This document shows positions 8,080-17,889 of a stretch of DNA of 64,000 nt, piece after piece (position 1 is the first letter of the stretch; the number at the start of each line of letters is the position of its first letter). Source of the DNA: Planctomycetota bacterium (GTDB taxonomy: Bacteria; Planctomycetota; UBA1135; UBA2386); the NCBI GenBank assembly GCA_020638655.1, contig JACKIC010000007.1, forward strand, positions 405,647 through 469,646, read 5' to 3'. The translations under genes and the position numbers were made by a program. Under the pieces are notes generated by a model that ran no database searches, was not told the origin of the DNA, and saw nothing but the letters and a program-made list of their open reading frames with translations.

Positions 8080-9492
8080 CTACGGCCACTCGTGGTGGAA
8101 CATCTCGCCGGCCGGGCGGTCCGTGCGCTCGAACGTGTGCGCGCCGAACAGGTCGCGCTGCGCCTGGGTGAGGTTCTGCGGCAGGCGCGCCCGCCGGTAC
8201 GAGTCGTAGTAGGAGAGGCTCGCGCCCATCGCCAGGATCGGCACGCCGTGTTCGGCGGCCAGCGCGACGACGCGGCGCCAGGCGGGTTGGTGTTCCTGCA
8301 GGAAGCCGCCGAGCTCGGGGTCGAGCAGCAGGTTCGGCAGCCGCTTCTGCTTGGCGAACGCGGCCTGGATGCTGCGCAGGAAGCGCGCGCGGATGATGCA
8401 GCCGCCCTTCCAGATGCGCGCGATCTCGCCGTAGTCGAGGCCCCAGCTCTTGTCGGCGTCGGCGGCGGCGAGCAGCTCGAGGCCCTGCGCGTACGAGCAG
8501 ATCTTGCTGCAGTAGAGGGCGTCGCGCACCGCGTCGAGCACGGCCTGATCGAAGCGCGCCGCCGGGTCGGGGCCGCGCAGCCGTTCGCTCGCGGCGATGC
8601 GCTCGGCCTTGCGCGCGCTCAGGTAGCGCGCTTCGACCGCGGCCTGCATCGTCGGCGCCGGGATCCCGTAGCGCAGCGCGATCTCGCTGGTCCAGCGGCC
8701 GGTGCCCTTCTGGCCGGCGCGGTCGACGATCACGTCGACCATCGGCGCGCCCGTGTCCGGGTCGTCGGCGGCGAGGATGCGCGCGGTGATCTCGATCAGG
8801 AACGACTCGAGGAAGCCCTTGTTCCACTCGGCGAAGGTGCCCGCCATCTGCTTGGGTGTCATGCCGAGCACGTTCTGCATCAGGTCGTAACACTCGGCGA
8901 TCAGCTGCATGTCGCCGTACTCGATGCCGTTGTGGACCATCTTGACGAAGTGGCCTGCGGCGCCGGTGCCGATGTGCGTCACGCACGGCCCGTCCTCGAC
9001 CTGCGCGGCGATCTTCTCGAGGATCGGGCGCAGGTCCGCATAGGCGGACGCGTCGCCGCCGGGCATCAGGCTCGGACCGTTGAGCGCGCCTTCCTCACCG
9101 CCCGAGACGCCCATGCCGACGAAGCGGAAGCCCTGGGCCGACAGCTCGCGGCTGCGCCGCTCGGTGTCGTCGGGGTGCGAATTGCCGCCGTCGATGATCA
9201 GGTCGCCGGGCGACAGGTGCGGCAGGAACGAGGCGATCGTGTCGTCGACGGGCTGACCGGCCTTGACCAGCAGCAGCAGCTTGCGCGGGCGCGCCAGCGA
9301 GGCGGCGACCTCCGCGGGGGTCTTGGCGCCGACCATCTTCTCGCCCTTGCCGAGGCGGGCGAGCGTGGCCTCGGTCTTGTCGTACGAGCGGTTGTAGACG
9401 GTGACCGGGAACCCGTTGCGGGCGATGTTGAGAGCCAGGTTCTGGCCCATCACGGCCAGACCGACGACACAGATCTGCGAGGAACCTTCCAT
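8080..9492 (-). CDS. gnd: 6-phosphogluconate dehydrogenase, decarboxylating
   Basis: A 470-residue protein, the usual length. It oxidises 6-phosphogluconate to ribulose 5-phosphate, making NADPH in the oxidative pentose phosphate pathway. The nucleotide-binding motif VVGLAVMGQNLALNIARNG, the substrate loop GVSGGEEGALNGPSLMPGG, the catalytic lysine segment HFVKMVHNGIEYGDMQLIAE and the late motifs GQKGTGRWT and QRDLFGAHTFER are all intact. It converges with the lipoprotein gene at 7386 and stands alone. Confidence 0.97.
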   Translation of the reverse strand: MEGSSQICVVGLAVMGQNLALNIARNGFPVTVYNRSYDKTEATLARLGKGEKMVGAKTPAEVAASLARPRKLLLLVKAGQPVDDTIASFLPHLSPGDLIIDGGNSHPDDTERRSRELSAQGFRFVGMGVSGGEEGALNGPSLMPGGDASAYADLRPILEKIAAQVEDGPCVTHIGTGAAGHFVKMVHNGIEYGDMQLIAECYDLMQNVLGMTPKQMAGTFAEWNKGFLESFLIEITARILAADDPDTGAPMVDVIVDRAGQKGTGRWTSEIALRYGIPAPTMQAAVEARYLSARKAERIAASERLRGPDPAARFDQAVLDAVRDALYCSKICSYAQGLELLAAADADKSWGLDYGEIARIWKGGCIIRARFLRSIQAAFAKQKRLPNLLLDPELGGFLQEHQPAWRRVVALAAEHGVPILAMGASLSYYDSYRRARLPQNLTQAQRDLFGAHTFERTDRPAGEMFHHEWP

Positions 9493-9569
9493 GGGACGGG
9501 CGCGACTCTATCGCGCCCGTCGGCATCGCTCCGCAGCCTTTTCCCGTTCCCGCCGGGGCGCCGTCGGAC

Positions 9570-10853
9570 TCACCGCCCCGGAGTCGTCGCGGCCTTGCTG
9601 GCCTTGTCGATGCTGCTCGCTTCGTTCACGCTCGCGAGCCACGCCGGCCACTTGGTGGGGTTGTCGCCGGGATCGCTGGCGGCGACCTTGCCGAGGGCGC
9701 GGCGGTAGGCCTGCAGCACCATGCGCACCTCGGAGACGCCGACGACCGTCACGTCGAGCACCGTGCCGCTCGCCAGCACGTCGATCTTCGGATCGGCGAT
9801 GAACGACGCCGAGGCGACCTCGACGTCGAAGTCGCGGATGTAGGCCTGCTGGTTGAGGATCGCGATGTGGCCGCGCACGCCGCCGTTGCCGCCCCCGCCG
9901 CCGGCCACCGCGGTGTTGGCGCTGGGCGCGGCGGCGACCAGCAGCGGCAGGGCGTCGCGGTGGCCGAGGTTGCCGAACGCCTCGGCGGTGCGCACGCGCA
10001 CCTCGGCGGCCTGGTGCATCAGGCCCGGCGCGAGGTAGCTGACGACCGCGGCGGCCTGGGTGGTGGGCACGAGCCCGATCGCGCCTTCGCGCACGTCCTT
10101 GTCGCGATCGATGATCGCGGTGCGCCAGACGAAGCGGTCGTTGCCCGCGGCCGGCCGGGCCTGCAGGGCCTCGACGGCGGCTAGCCGCTCGCGGTCGCTG
10201 CTGTTGCGGCGCGCCTCGCGGCGCAGGTCCGCGTCGGCGTTCTGCTCGCGCACCAGCAGCTCGATGATCGCGGCGCGTTGCGCGCGGCCGGTGCTCGGGC
10301 GCACCTGGTCGAGCAGGGCGTGCACGCGTGCCGCGGTGCTGGCCTGCACGTACTTGCGCGGCAGCACCTCCGGCTCGAGCTGTGCCAGCAGGTCGCGGAT
10401 GCGCCGGTCGACGGCCTGGCGGCGCTCGCGGGCCGCGTCGGCGTCGTCGCCGCCCTTGGCCGGCGCGGCGTTGCGCTCGAGCGCCGCGTCCAGGTAGCGC
10501 CACAGCTCCTTCTCCAGGCCCCAGGCGTGGGCCTGGGCCGCGAGGTGCAGGCTCGCGAACGCGCTGCCGTCGGCGGCCTTGGCCTTCGTCGCCAGCTCGC
10601 GGCGCAGATCCTCGTCGCTGCGGATCGCGGTGACCCGCGCCGCGGGCACGATCACGACGCCGTCGCGGGTGGTGATCTCGAGGTCCTCACCCTTCTTGGC
10701 GACCTTGCCGACCAGGACGCGGCCGTCGTCGAGGCGAACCTCGTCGGCGCGCAGGGGCGAGAGGCTCAGGGAGGCGAGGACCAGACTGGCGGCCAGGGCG
10801 TTGCTGGCGGCGGACAGGTACCGGCGGAGAGGGGCAGTCGTCAGGTGGCTCAT
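9570..10853 (-). CDS. Secreted HEAT-repeat-like protein
   Basis: A 427-residue protein with a signal peptide (ALAASLVLASLSLSPLRADE). After it comes a small beta unit, VRLDDGRVLVGKVAKKG and ITTRDGVVIVPAARV, typical of short SH3-like modules in planctomycete exported proteins. The middle (about residues 150-300) is helical with HEAT-like units such as VREGAIGLVPTTQAAAVVSY and VRVRTAEAFGNLGHRDALPL. A Gly/Asn-rich linker leads to a final beta/helical part. No enzyme motif is visible; a scaffold or protein-interaction role is likely. It diverges from the LolA-like gene 68 bp away. Confidence 0.7.
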   Translation of the reverse strand: MSHLTTAPLRRYLSAASNALAASLVLASLSLSPLRADEVRLDDGRVLVGKVAKKGEDLEITTRDGVVIVPAARVTAIRSDEDLRRELATKAKAADGSAFASLHLAAQAHAWGLEKELWRYLDAALERNAAPAKGGDDADAARERRQAVDRRIRDLLAQLEPEVLPRKYVQASTAARVHALLDQVRPSTGRAQRAAIIELLVREQNADADLRREARRNSSDRERLAAVEALQARPAAGNDRFVWRTAIIDRDKDVREGAIGLVPTTQAAAVVSYLAPGLMHQAAEVRVRTAEAFGNLGHRDALPLLVAAAPSANTAVAGGGGGNGGVRGHIAILNQQAYIRDFDVEVASASFIADPKIDVLASGTVLDVTVVGVSEVRMVLQAYRRALGKVAASDPGDNPTKWPAWLASVNEASSIDKASKAATTPGR

Positions 10854-10921
10854 GTCGCTCTTGAGAAAGTCGGCGGCTCGCGGCGCGAGGGCGCAGCGCC
10901 GCGGTATGCTCCGCAGCTAGC

Positions 10922-11848
10922 ATGAATCGTGCCGTAATCGTATCGGTCGTGGGCGTCTTCGCGGGTCTCGGTCTGGGGCTCGGGCCGGTCCTGGCCCAGG
11001 ACGCCGCCAAACCGCCTGCAGCGCCCAGAGAAGCCGATCCCGTCGAGCGTCTCGTGGCCGCGATGAGGGCCGCGGAAGAGGCCGCCACCAGCCTGCGGGT
11101 GGTGCTCAAGACCCAGGGACAGCTGCCCAGCGGCCTCGCGGTGACGACCGAAGGCACCCTGCGTGTCCTGCGAGGGACACAGCCGCAGGACCCGCCGATG
11201 CTGCACAGCGTGGTCAGCTACGGGTTCGGCGACGGGCTCCGCGGCCTGGTCGAGTCGTCCCAGACCCAGAACGGGATCGAGATCTACGAGGACAACCCGG
11301 CGTTCGGCGAGGTGCTCGTGCACCTGCCGGCCGAGGTCGTCACCGACCTGCAATGGGCCGGCAAGGTGCTGGACCGAGCCGACCTGCCGGGCATGGCCGA
11401 CCGCCGCGCGGAGGCCCCTCTGGGCAGTCGCATGGTCGACGACCTGCGGCGCCAGTTCGCGCTGGTGATCGGGCCGGAGGGCAAGCGCGGCGCCGACGCG
11501 GGCGTCTGGCTGCGCGGCGACCGGCGCGCCAAGGTCGCGGACCTCGACCCCGAACTGCCGCTCGCCGACCGCGTCGAGCTGTTCGTGCGCAGCAAGGACC
11601 ACGCGCTGCTCGAGGTCGTGCACAAGCAGGGTGACAAGGTGGTGGAGCACATCGTCGTCACCGAGCTGGTCGTCGGCGAGCCGCTCGAGCCCAAGGACCT
11701 GCGCGTCGACGGGCGCGGTCAGCGGGTGCGCGAGGTGCAGCAGTATCTGCCGCTGTGGGAGCAGATCGAAGAGGTGCTGACGAAGGCCGAGAGCAAGGCG
11801 GACGCGGGCGCCGGCAAGGAAGGGCTGCGGCCCAGCAAACGCAAGTGA
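10922..11848 (+). CDS. Exported protein with possible LolA/LppX-like fold
   Basis: A 308-residue protein with a clear signal peptide ending LGPVLAQ. Mature residues start with PVERLVAAMRAAEEAATSLR and go on as alternating beta strands (TEGTLRVLRG, VVSYGFGDGLRGLV, HALLEVVHKQGDKVVEHIV). The N-terminal helix then curved sheet resembles outer-membrane lipoprotein carrier-type proteins. That comparison is from pattern only and I am not certain of the family. The tail is Lys- and Glu-rich. The 3' end converges on prfC with 25 bp between. Confidence 0.6.
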   Translation: MNRAVIVSVVGVFAGLGLGLGPVLAQDAAKPPAAPREADPVERLVAAMRAAEEAATSLRVVLKTQGQLPSGLAVTTEGTLRVLRGTQPQDPPMLHSVVSYGFGDGLRGLVESSQTQNGIEIYEDNPAFGEVLVHLPAEVVTDLQWAGKVLDRADLPGMADRRAEAPLGSRMVDDLRRQFALVIGPEGKRGADAGVWLRGDRRAKVADLDPELPLADRVELFVRSKDHALLEVVHKQGDKVVEHIVVTELVVGEPLEPKDLRVDGRGQRVREVQQYLPLWEQIEEVLTKAESKADAGAGKEGLRPSKRK

Positions 11849-11873
11849 ACGTGCGGCCGCACCAGCGGCGCGG

Positions 11874-13460
<1,587 letters not shown>

Positions 13461-13534
13461 TTGCGGGCGAAGATGCTAGCGACTGGGCCGCGGCGATGCA
13501 CGGCCCGCGCTGCCCGGAAGCCCGGCGGCCCCGT

Positions 13535-15325
13535 TCAGTCGACCGCCATCAGGCAGGCAGCGGCGCACGAGATCAGCAGCGCGTCGAACACCGGCAGGGA
13601 GCCGCGCCGCACCAGGCGGCAGCCGCCCGGCGTCGTCTCGAGCACCGTCAGTTCGGGGCCCAGGTGCGGCAGCAGCGCCCCCAGGCGCGGCACGTCGGCG
13701 AGGTCGAAGTCGAAGCCCTCGCGCTGCCATTCGTAGCTGGCGATCTCGAGCGTCATCAGCCCGGCGCCGTAACCCTGCTGCAACAGGCCGCGCAGGTCGA
13801 GGTAGAGCATCGCGTTGGCAGCGCCGCGGCGCGCGATCAGCGGCGTGCGGGCCAGCGCCTGGTCGAAGTTGGGCTCGCGGCTGTCGTCGATCGCGCTGCG
13901 CACCGGTTGCGGCAGCAGGCCGAACAGGAAGTGGTTGGCCGTGGCCGTCCAGCTGAACGCGAACGGCAGGTCGCGGTCGATCAGGTCGACCCACCAGACC
14001 TTGCTGCCGCCGTGCCCGAACTGTTCGAGGTAGGCGCGGTGGGAGATGGCGCGCTTCGCCTCGCGGTCCGTGGCCTTGTTCGGCGCGATGCCGACCATCT
14101 TCTCCCACATCGCCGAGAGGTGTTCGCCGAACTTCTCGCCGTCCCGCAGCGGCACCGCCGCCACCGCGCCCGTGAAGCCGACACCGCCCTGGCTCGGCGC
14201 GCTCCAGGCAACCACGCAGTCGCCGGCGTTGGCGAGCAGGTCGTCGCGCAGCTGCACGCCGGTGCGCGACTGCAGCTGGGTGAGGAACTGTTGCCAGTCC
14301 CCGCCGGGTTCCTGCCCGGTGAGCGCGCCCATGACGCCGAGCAGCAGGTTCTCGAAGCTGCCCTCGCCACCGCGCATCGCCAGCGCCATCGTCGCGTCCT
14401 TGGGGATCAGCACCAGGTCGTCCTGCGACAGCGTCGCGCCGCGCAGCTCGCCGAGCAGGCCGGACGGCTTGGGGATCGCGAGTTGCACACGGGAGACGAA
14501 GCCGTCGCCTTCGAGGCCCGACTCGGCCAGCGCGGCGGTGGCCCGGCTGAGGCCCAGCGGGCCCCAGAACCGGTTCGCGGCCGGGGCCTTCGCCGCCAGC
14601 TTGTCCGGTGCGGCCCAGGTGCGCAGCACCGGTCGCTCGACCTTGGCGCCGTCGCGCAGCTGCTGCAGCGTGCCGTTGCCCGCGAGCCCCTGATCCTGAT
14701 TGCGCAGCCCGGCGACGAGCTGCCGGGCCACCTTCTCACCGATCGCGAACGCGAAGTAGCCGTCGACGGCGGCGCTGCCGAAGAAGGGCCCTTCCTCGCC
14801 GACGGTGAGGCCTGCGAACTCGATCCCGTCGACGGTCACGGTCTTCTTCGCGGCGATCTTCGGCGCCAGGGCCGCGAGGGCCTGCGCGAACTTCGCGGCG
14901 ACCGGGCCCGCGTCGTCGCCGAAACGCACGGCGACGCCCCCGGCGAGCGGCTGCAGGTCGACCACGAACGCGCAGCCCGGGCGTTGCAGCGCGTCGGTCA
15001 GCAGGTCGTAGATCGTCAGCGCGTGGCTGGCCTCGGTCGCGCGCGCTGCCGCCATCTCGTAGACGCCGCGCATGGCGCCCAGCAGCTTGACGAGCATCGC
15101 GCGGACCTCGGGCTCGGCGGCGAGGCGTTCGCTGCGGTTGGTTGGGTTCGCGGCCGGCGTCCCGGCCCCGAACCACTGCGCGTAGAGCATCGTCTCGGCC
15201 GGCGCGGCGCGCAGCAGCGCCGGGTCTTCCGGCAGGGGCGGCAGCGGCAGGGGCAGCGGCGTGCCGATCAGGCCCAGGGCGCTGGCCACGACCAGGATCA
15301 TGTGTCTGAAGTAATCGCCGAACAT
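13535..15325 (-). CDS. Exported protein of unknown function, DUF3352-like pattern
   Basis: A 596-residue protein with a hydrophobic N terminus (MILVVASALGLIGTPLPLPL). It contains long alternating helix/beta stretches: PAETMLYAQWFGAG early, then RATAALAESGLEGDGFVSRV, and FSWTATANHFLFGLLPQPV. The recurrent pattern in which a helical turn precedes a strand facing a self-comparison is what I associate with planctomycete DUF3352-type proteins; this is a weak assignment. ATG 15325 is chosen over an upstream in-frame ATG at 15388 because an AGGAGA site sits 6 nt before it. The tail FDALLISCAAACLMAVD is hydrophobic and could be membrane-proximal. Confidence 0.6.
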   Translation of the reverse strand: MFGDYFRHMILVVASALGLIGTPLPLPLPPLPEDPALLRAAPAETMLYAQWFGAGTPAANPTNRSERLAAEPEVRAMLVKLLGAMRGVYEMAAARATEASHALTIYDLLTDALQRPGCAFVVDLQPLAGGVAVRFGDDAGPVAAKFAQALAALAPKIAAKKTVTVDGIEFAGLTVGEEGPFFGSAAVDGYFAFAIGEKVARQLVAGLRNQDQGLAGNGTLQQLRDGAKVERPVLRTWAAPDKLAAKAPAANRFWGPLGLSRATAALAESGLEGDGFVSRVQLAIPKPSGLLGELRGATLSQDDLVLIPKDATMALAMRGGEGSFENLLLGVMGALTGQEPGGDWQQFLTQLQSRTGVQLRDDLLANAGDCVVAWSAPSQGGVGFTGAVAAVPLRDGEKFGEHLSAMWEKMVGIAPNKATDREAKRAISHRAYLEQFGHGGSKVWWVDLIDRDLPFAFSWTATANHFLFGLLPQPVRSAIDDSREPNFDQALARTPLIARRGAANAMLYLDLRGLLQQGYGAGLMTLEIASYEWQREGFDFDLADVPRLGALLPHLGPELTVLETTPGGCRLVRRGSLPVFDALLISCAAACLMAVD

Positions 15326-15579
15326 CGGTCTTCTCCTGCGCCGCGACGGCGCCCTCCGGGAATGCGTCGCGCCGCAGCCTAAGGCCATGGGGGTGCGGGC
15401 AACAACCTCGGAGCCTGCGCAGGGCAGATGTCCGGCGAACGGTCGCGCGGTGTGCGCCGAACGGACGTGGAGGCCCTCGTGCGCCGCGGCAACGGACGCG
15501 GCACGAGCCTTGCCCCTGGGGCTGCGGCGCGCCGGTGCCCTTCGTGCCGGCGGCCGAGTCCTCGTGACCAGGTTCCACC

Positions 15580-16200
15580 ATGCCTTCCCTGTCCTTCCGT
15601 GTCGCCACCGCCCTCGCCTCGTTCGTGACCCTCGCCGCCGCCGCGCCGGATCTTCGCGCGCAGGTGCCCGTGCAGCTGCGCTGCGAGGTCACCGACGGCA
15701 GCGCGGCCGGCTGTTACTACTGCCCGGGCTTCGGCCACGTCGTCAAGTTCGTCGGCACGCCGCTGGTGAGCGGGACCATCAACCTCGCCGGCTACCACAA
15801 CCAGTACGTTCGCATCCAGGGCACCTGGAACGGCAGCGCCGTGACCGTCAACTCGATCCAGGTGACCACGGACTCGTTCTCGCTGAGCGGCAACACCTCG
15901 ATCGGGCACCGTCTGCGCTCGAACTCGATGGGCAACCCCGGCGAGCTGGCGCTCAACGTCGTCGCGCTCGGCACCGCGTTCTCCGTGCCGTTCCTCGACC
16001 TCGCCTTCCAGCTCGACCCGGCGACCTCGGTGGTGCAGGGGCTAGGCGTGGTCAACGGCAACGGCGAGTTCAAGAGCGACCTCGACATCCCCAACGACCC
16101 GTCGCTGGTCGGCCTGCGGCTCACCGGGCAGGGCGCGATCCTCGACGCCGCCGGCAGCTTGCTGACCACCAACGTCGACTCGAAGGTGGTCACCCCGTGA
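15580..16200 (+). CDS. Small secreted beta protein with planctomycete-type C-terminal module
   Basis: A 206-residue protein with a signal peptide ending about PDLRAQ. The mature part has CEVTDGSAAGCYYCPGFGH (three close Cys), strand-rich repeats, and a C-terminal stretch GNGEFKSDLDIPNDPSLVGL followed by TGQGAILDAAG. The same pattern (a Gly/Asn turn, then IP-x2-P-x-L-x-G and a Gln-containing strand) recurs in the proteins at 25020 and 40186 and more loosely at 28242. It is probably displayed at the cell surface or secreted; no enzymatic function is visible. The 254 bp upstream show no gene or clear promoter motif. Confidence 0.65.
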   Translation: MPSLSFRVATALASFVTLAAAAPDLRAQVPVQLRCEVTDGSAAGCYYCPGFGHVVKFVGTPLVSGTINLAGYHNQYVRIQGTWNGSAVTVNSIQVTTDSFSLSGNTSIGHRLRSNSMGNPGELALNVVALGTAFSVPFLDLAFQLDPATSVVQGLGVVNGNGEFKSDLDIPNDPSLVGLRLTGQGAILDAAGSLLTTNVDSKVVTP

Positions 16201-16209
16201 CGCGCGGCG

Positions 16210-17142
16210 TCAGCGGATGACCTCGACGCTCTCGACGTGCAGCTGGTAGATGTCGACGCAATAGCCGTCCATCATCGTCGCCTCGACCTGGAACGTGCCG
16301 ATCACCTTGAGCGGGTCGAACGAGTAGTCGGTGGTCTTGCCCTTGGGCATGACCACGCGCACGATGCCGTGGATGTCGGGCGGCTGGCCGTAGCAGCACG
16401 CCCACAGCGACTGCACGAGCAGGAACTCCTTGATGTCCTGCACCTCGTCGATCGGCAGCATGAAGCCGGTCATCAGGACCTTCTTGCCCGCCAGGTCGCG
16501 CACGCGCTCGGGCATGCCGCGCAGGCCGTCCTCGTAGTGCCACGACGTCAGCTCGTCGAACGGCAGGATCCGGTCGAGGCCCTTGATCTTGCCGGCCTCG
16601 AGCTGCTCGGCGAGCTTGCGCTCGGCCTCGCGCATCGCCTCGGCGCTCCGGATCGCGGCGAGGTCGGCGGGGTCGGCGCCCTTGGGCACGGGCTTGTCGT
16701 CGCGCCCGCGCTCGGCGCCGCCCTGCTTCGGCTCGTCGTTCTTCGCGGGCGGCCGCTCCTGCTTGCCTTGTTCCTTGCCCTGCGGCGGCAGTTCCTTGCC
16801 CCGGTCCTTGCCTTGGGGGGCCTTGCCTTGGGGCGGGTCCTGCGGCGCGGCGAGGATCGAGCGCGCCAGGGCGCCGCGATCGAGTCCCGCGTCGCGCGTC
16901 GCGTCGGGGGCGCCGCGCCGCAGCAGCGCCACGCCGATCGTCGCCGAGACGCCGAGCAGCACCATCGCCGCGACGAGGGCGTGCGAACGGCGCCGGCGAG
17001 CGGGCGCGGCGCCGCCGTCGACCCGGCGCAAGATCGCGTCGAGGCGGTCGGGTGGCGCCGCGGCGCCGGTCAGTTCGTCGAAACCGAGCTGCAGGCGGCG
17101 CTCTTCGATGCGCCCTTCGAGGTCGTCGGTGCTTGCGTTCAT
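16210..17142 (-). CDS. DUF3299 protein with anti-sigma-like membrane anchor
   Basis: A 310-residue protein. Residues 1-50 form a small soluble region (DDLEGRIEERRLQLGFDELT), followed by one membrane helix (ALVAAMVLLGVSATIGVALL). A long Lys/Gln/Pro linker then leads to a C-terminal DUF3299 domain (VLMTGFMLPIDEVQDIKEFL, SLWACCYGQPPDIHGIVRV). A cytosolic N domain, one helix and an exported C domain directly after an ECF sigma gene is the layout of an anti-sigma factor, so I infer that role. ATG 17142 is preferred because GGAGG lies 8 nt upstream; ATG 17148 overlaps the sigma stop and is an alternative. Confidence 0.75.
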   Translation of the reverse strand: MNASTDDLEGRIEERRLQLGFDELTGAAAPPDRLDAILRRVDGGAAPARRRRSHALVAAMVLLGVSATIGVALLRRGAPDATRDAGLDRGALARSILAAPQDPPQGKAPQGKDRGKELPPQGKEQGKQERPPAKNDEPKQGGAERGRDDKPVPKGADPADLAAIRSAEAMREAERKLAEQLEAGKIKGLDRILPFDELTSWHYEDGLRGMPERVRDLAGKKVLMTGFMLPIDEVQDIKEFLLVQSLWACCYGQPPDIHGIVRVVMPKGKTTDYSFDPLKVIGTFQVEATMMDGYCVDIYQLHVESVEVIR

Positions 17143-17144
17143 GA

Positions 17145-17756
17145 TCATTCCTCCGTCGCGATCCGTTGTTCGATGCAGGTGCGCAGGGCGTCGCGCGCGC
17201 GCGCCAGCAGGGACTTGATGCCTTGTTCTTGGATGCCGAGTCGGCGCGCGGCCTCGCGGTACGAGACGCCGTCGACGTGGTGCCATTCGATGGCGCTGCG
17301 CGCGCGGCCCGCGAGGCGTTCGTAGCAGCGCCGCAGGGCCTCGACGCGCGCGTCTTCGAGCGCGTGCGGCTCGCCGGCGAGCCGGTCGACGGCGTCGGCC
17401 CATTCGAGAGTGGGCGGCTGTCGCCGCTGTCGCCGCCGGCTCGCGATCAGCAGGTTGCGGGCGACGCCGCGCAGATACGCCGGCGGCGCGATCACGCGTT
17501 CGCCGCGCTGCAGGGCTTCGCCGAGCAGGACGAAGCTGTCCTGCATCAGGTCGTCGGCCTCGTGCGCGTCGGCGCCGAGCAGCCGCAGGTAGCGCCACAC
17601 CATGTGCTGGTGCGACCGCACGAGCTCCGCGAACGGGGGCGTCGGCGGGTCGGAGGCGGGCCCGCCGCCGGGGGCGAGGCGGCGGTCCTCGCCGCGGTGC
17701 TCCTCGAGGTCGGGCCCTCCGGGGGCCCGTGGGTCGGCGCGTTGCGCGATCGTCAT
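17145..17756 (-). CDS. ECF-type RNA polymerase sigma factor
   Basis: A 203-residue protein with region 2 (FAELVRSHQHMVWRYLRLLG, then DDLMQDSFVLLGEAL) and region 4 (DGVSYREAARRLGIQEQGIK, then SLLARARDAL), and no region 3, as in ECF sigma factors. It directs core RNA polymerase to a dedicated promoter set. The downstream membrane protein overlaps or abuts it and probably controls it. ATG 17756 is chosen because upstream sequence in frame is compositionally random. The extra N-terminal 50 residues are charged and poorly conserved in such factors. Confidence 0.88.
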   Translation of the reverse strand: MTIAQRADPRAPGGPDLEEHRGEDRRLAPGGGPASDPPTPPFAELVRSHQHMVWRYLRLLGADAHEADDLMQDSFVLLGEALQRGERVIAPPAYLRGVARNLLIASRRRQRRQPPTLEWADAVDRLAGEPHALEDARVEALRRCYERLAGRARSAIEWHHVDGVSYREAARRLGIQEQGIKSLLARARDALRTCIEQRIATEE

Positions 17757-17889
17757 GCCGGCAGAGTGTCCGCGCGGGGCCGATGGGGTGCAGGAACCCG
17801 GCCGTTTTTCCGCAGTTGGGGCGGCTGCGACGCGTCTGGGACACACCGCCGCGATCGGCGCGGTGGCGCGGTCGGTATCCTGCGCCGCC

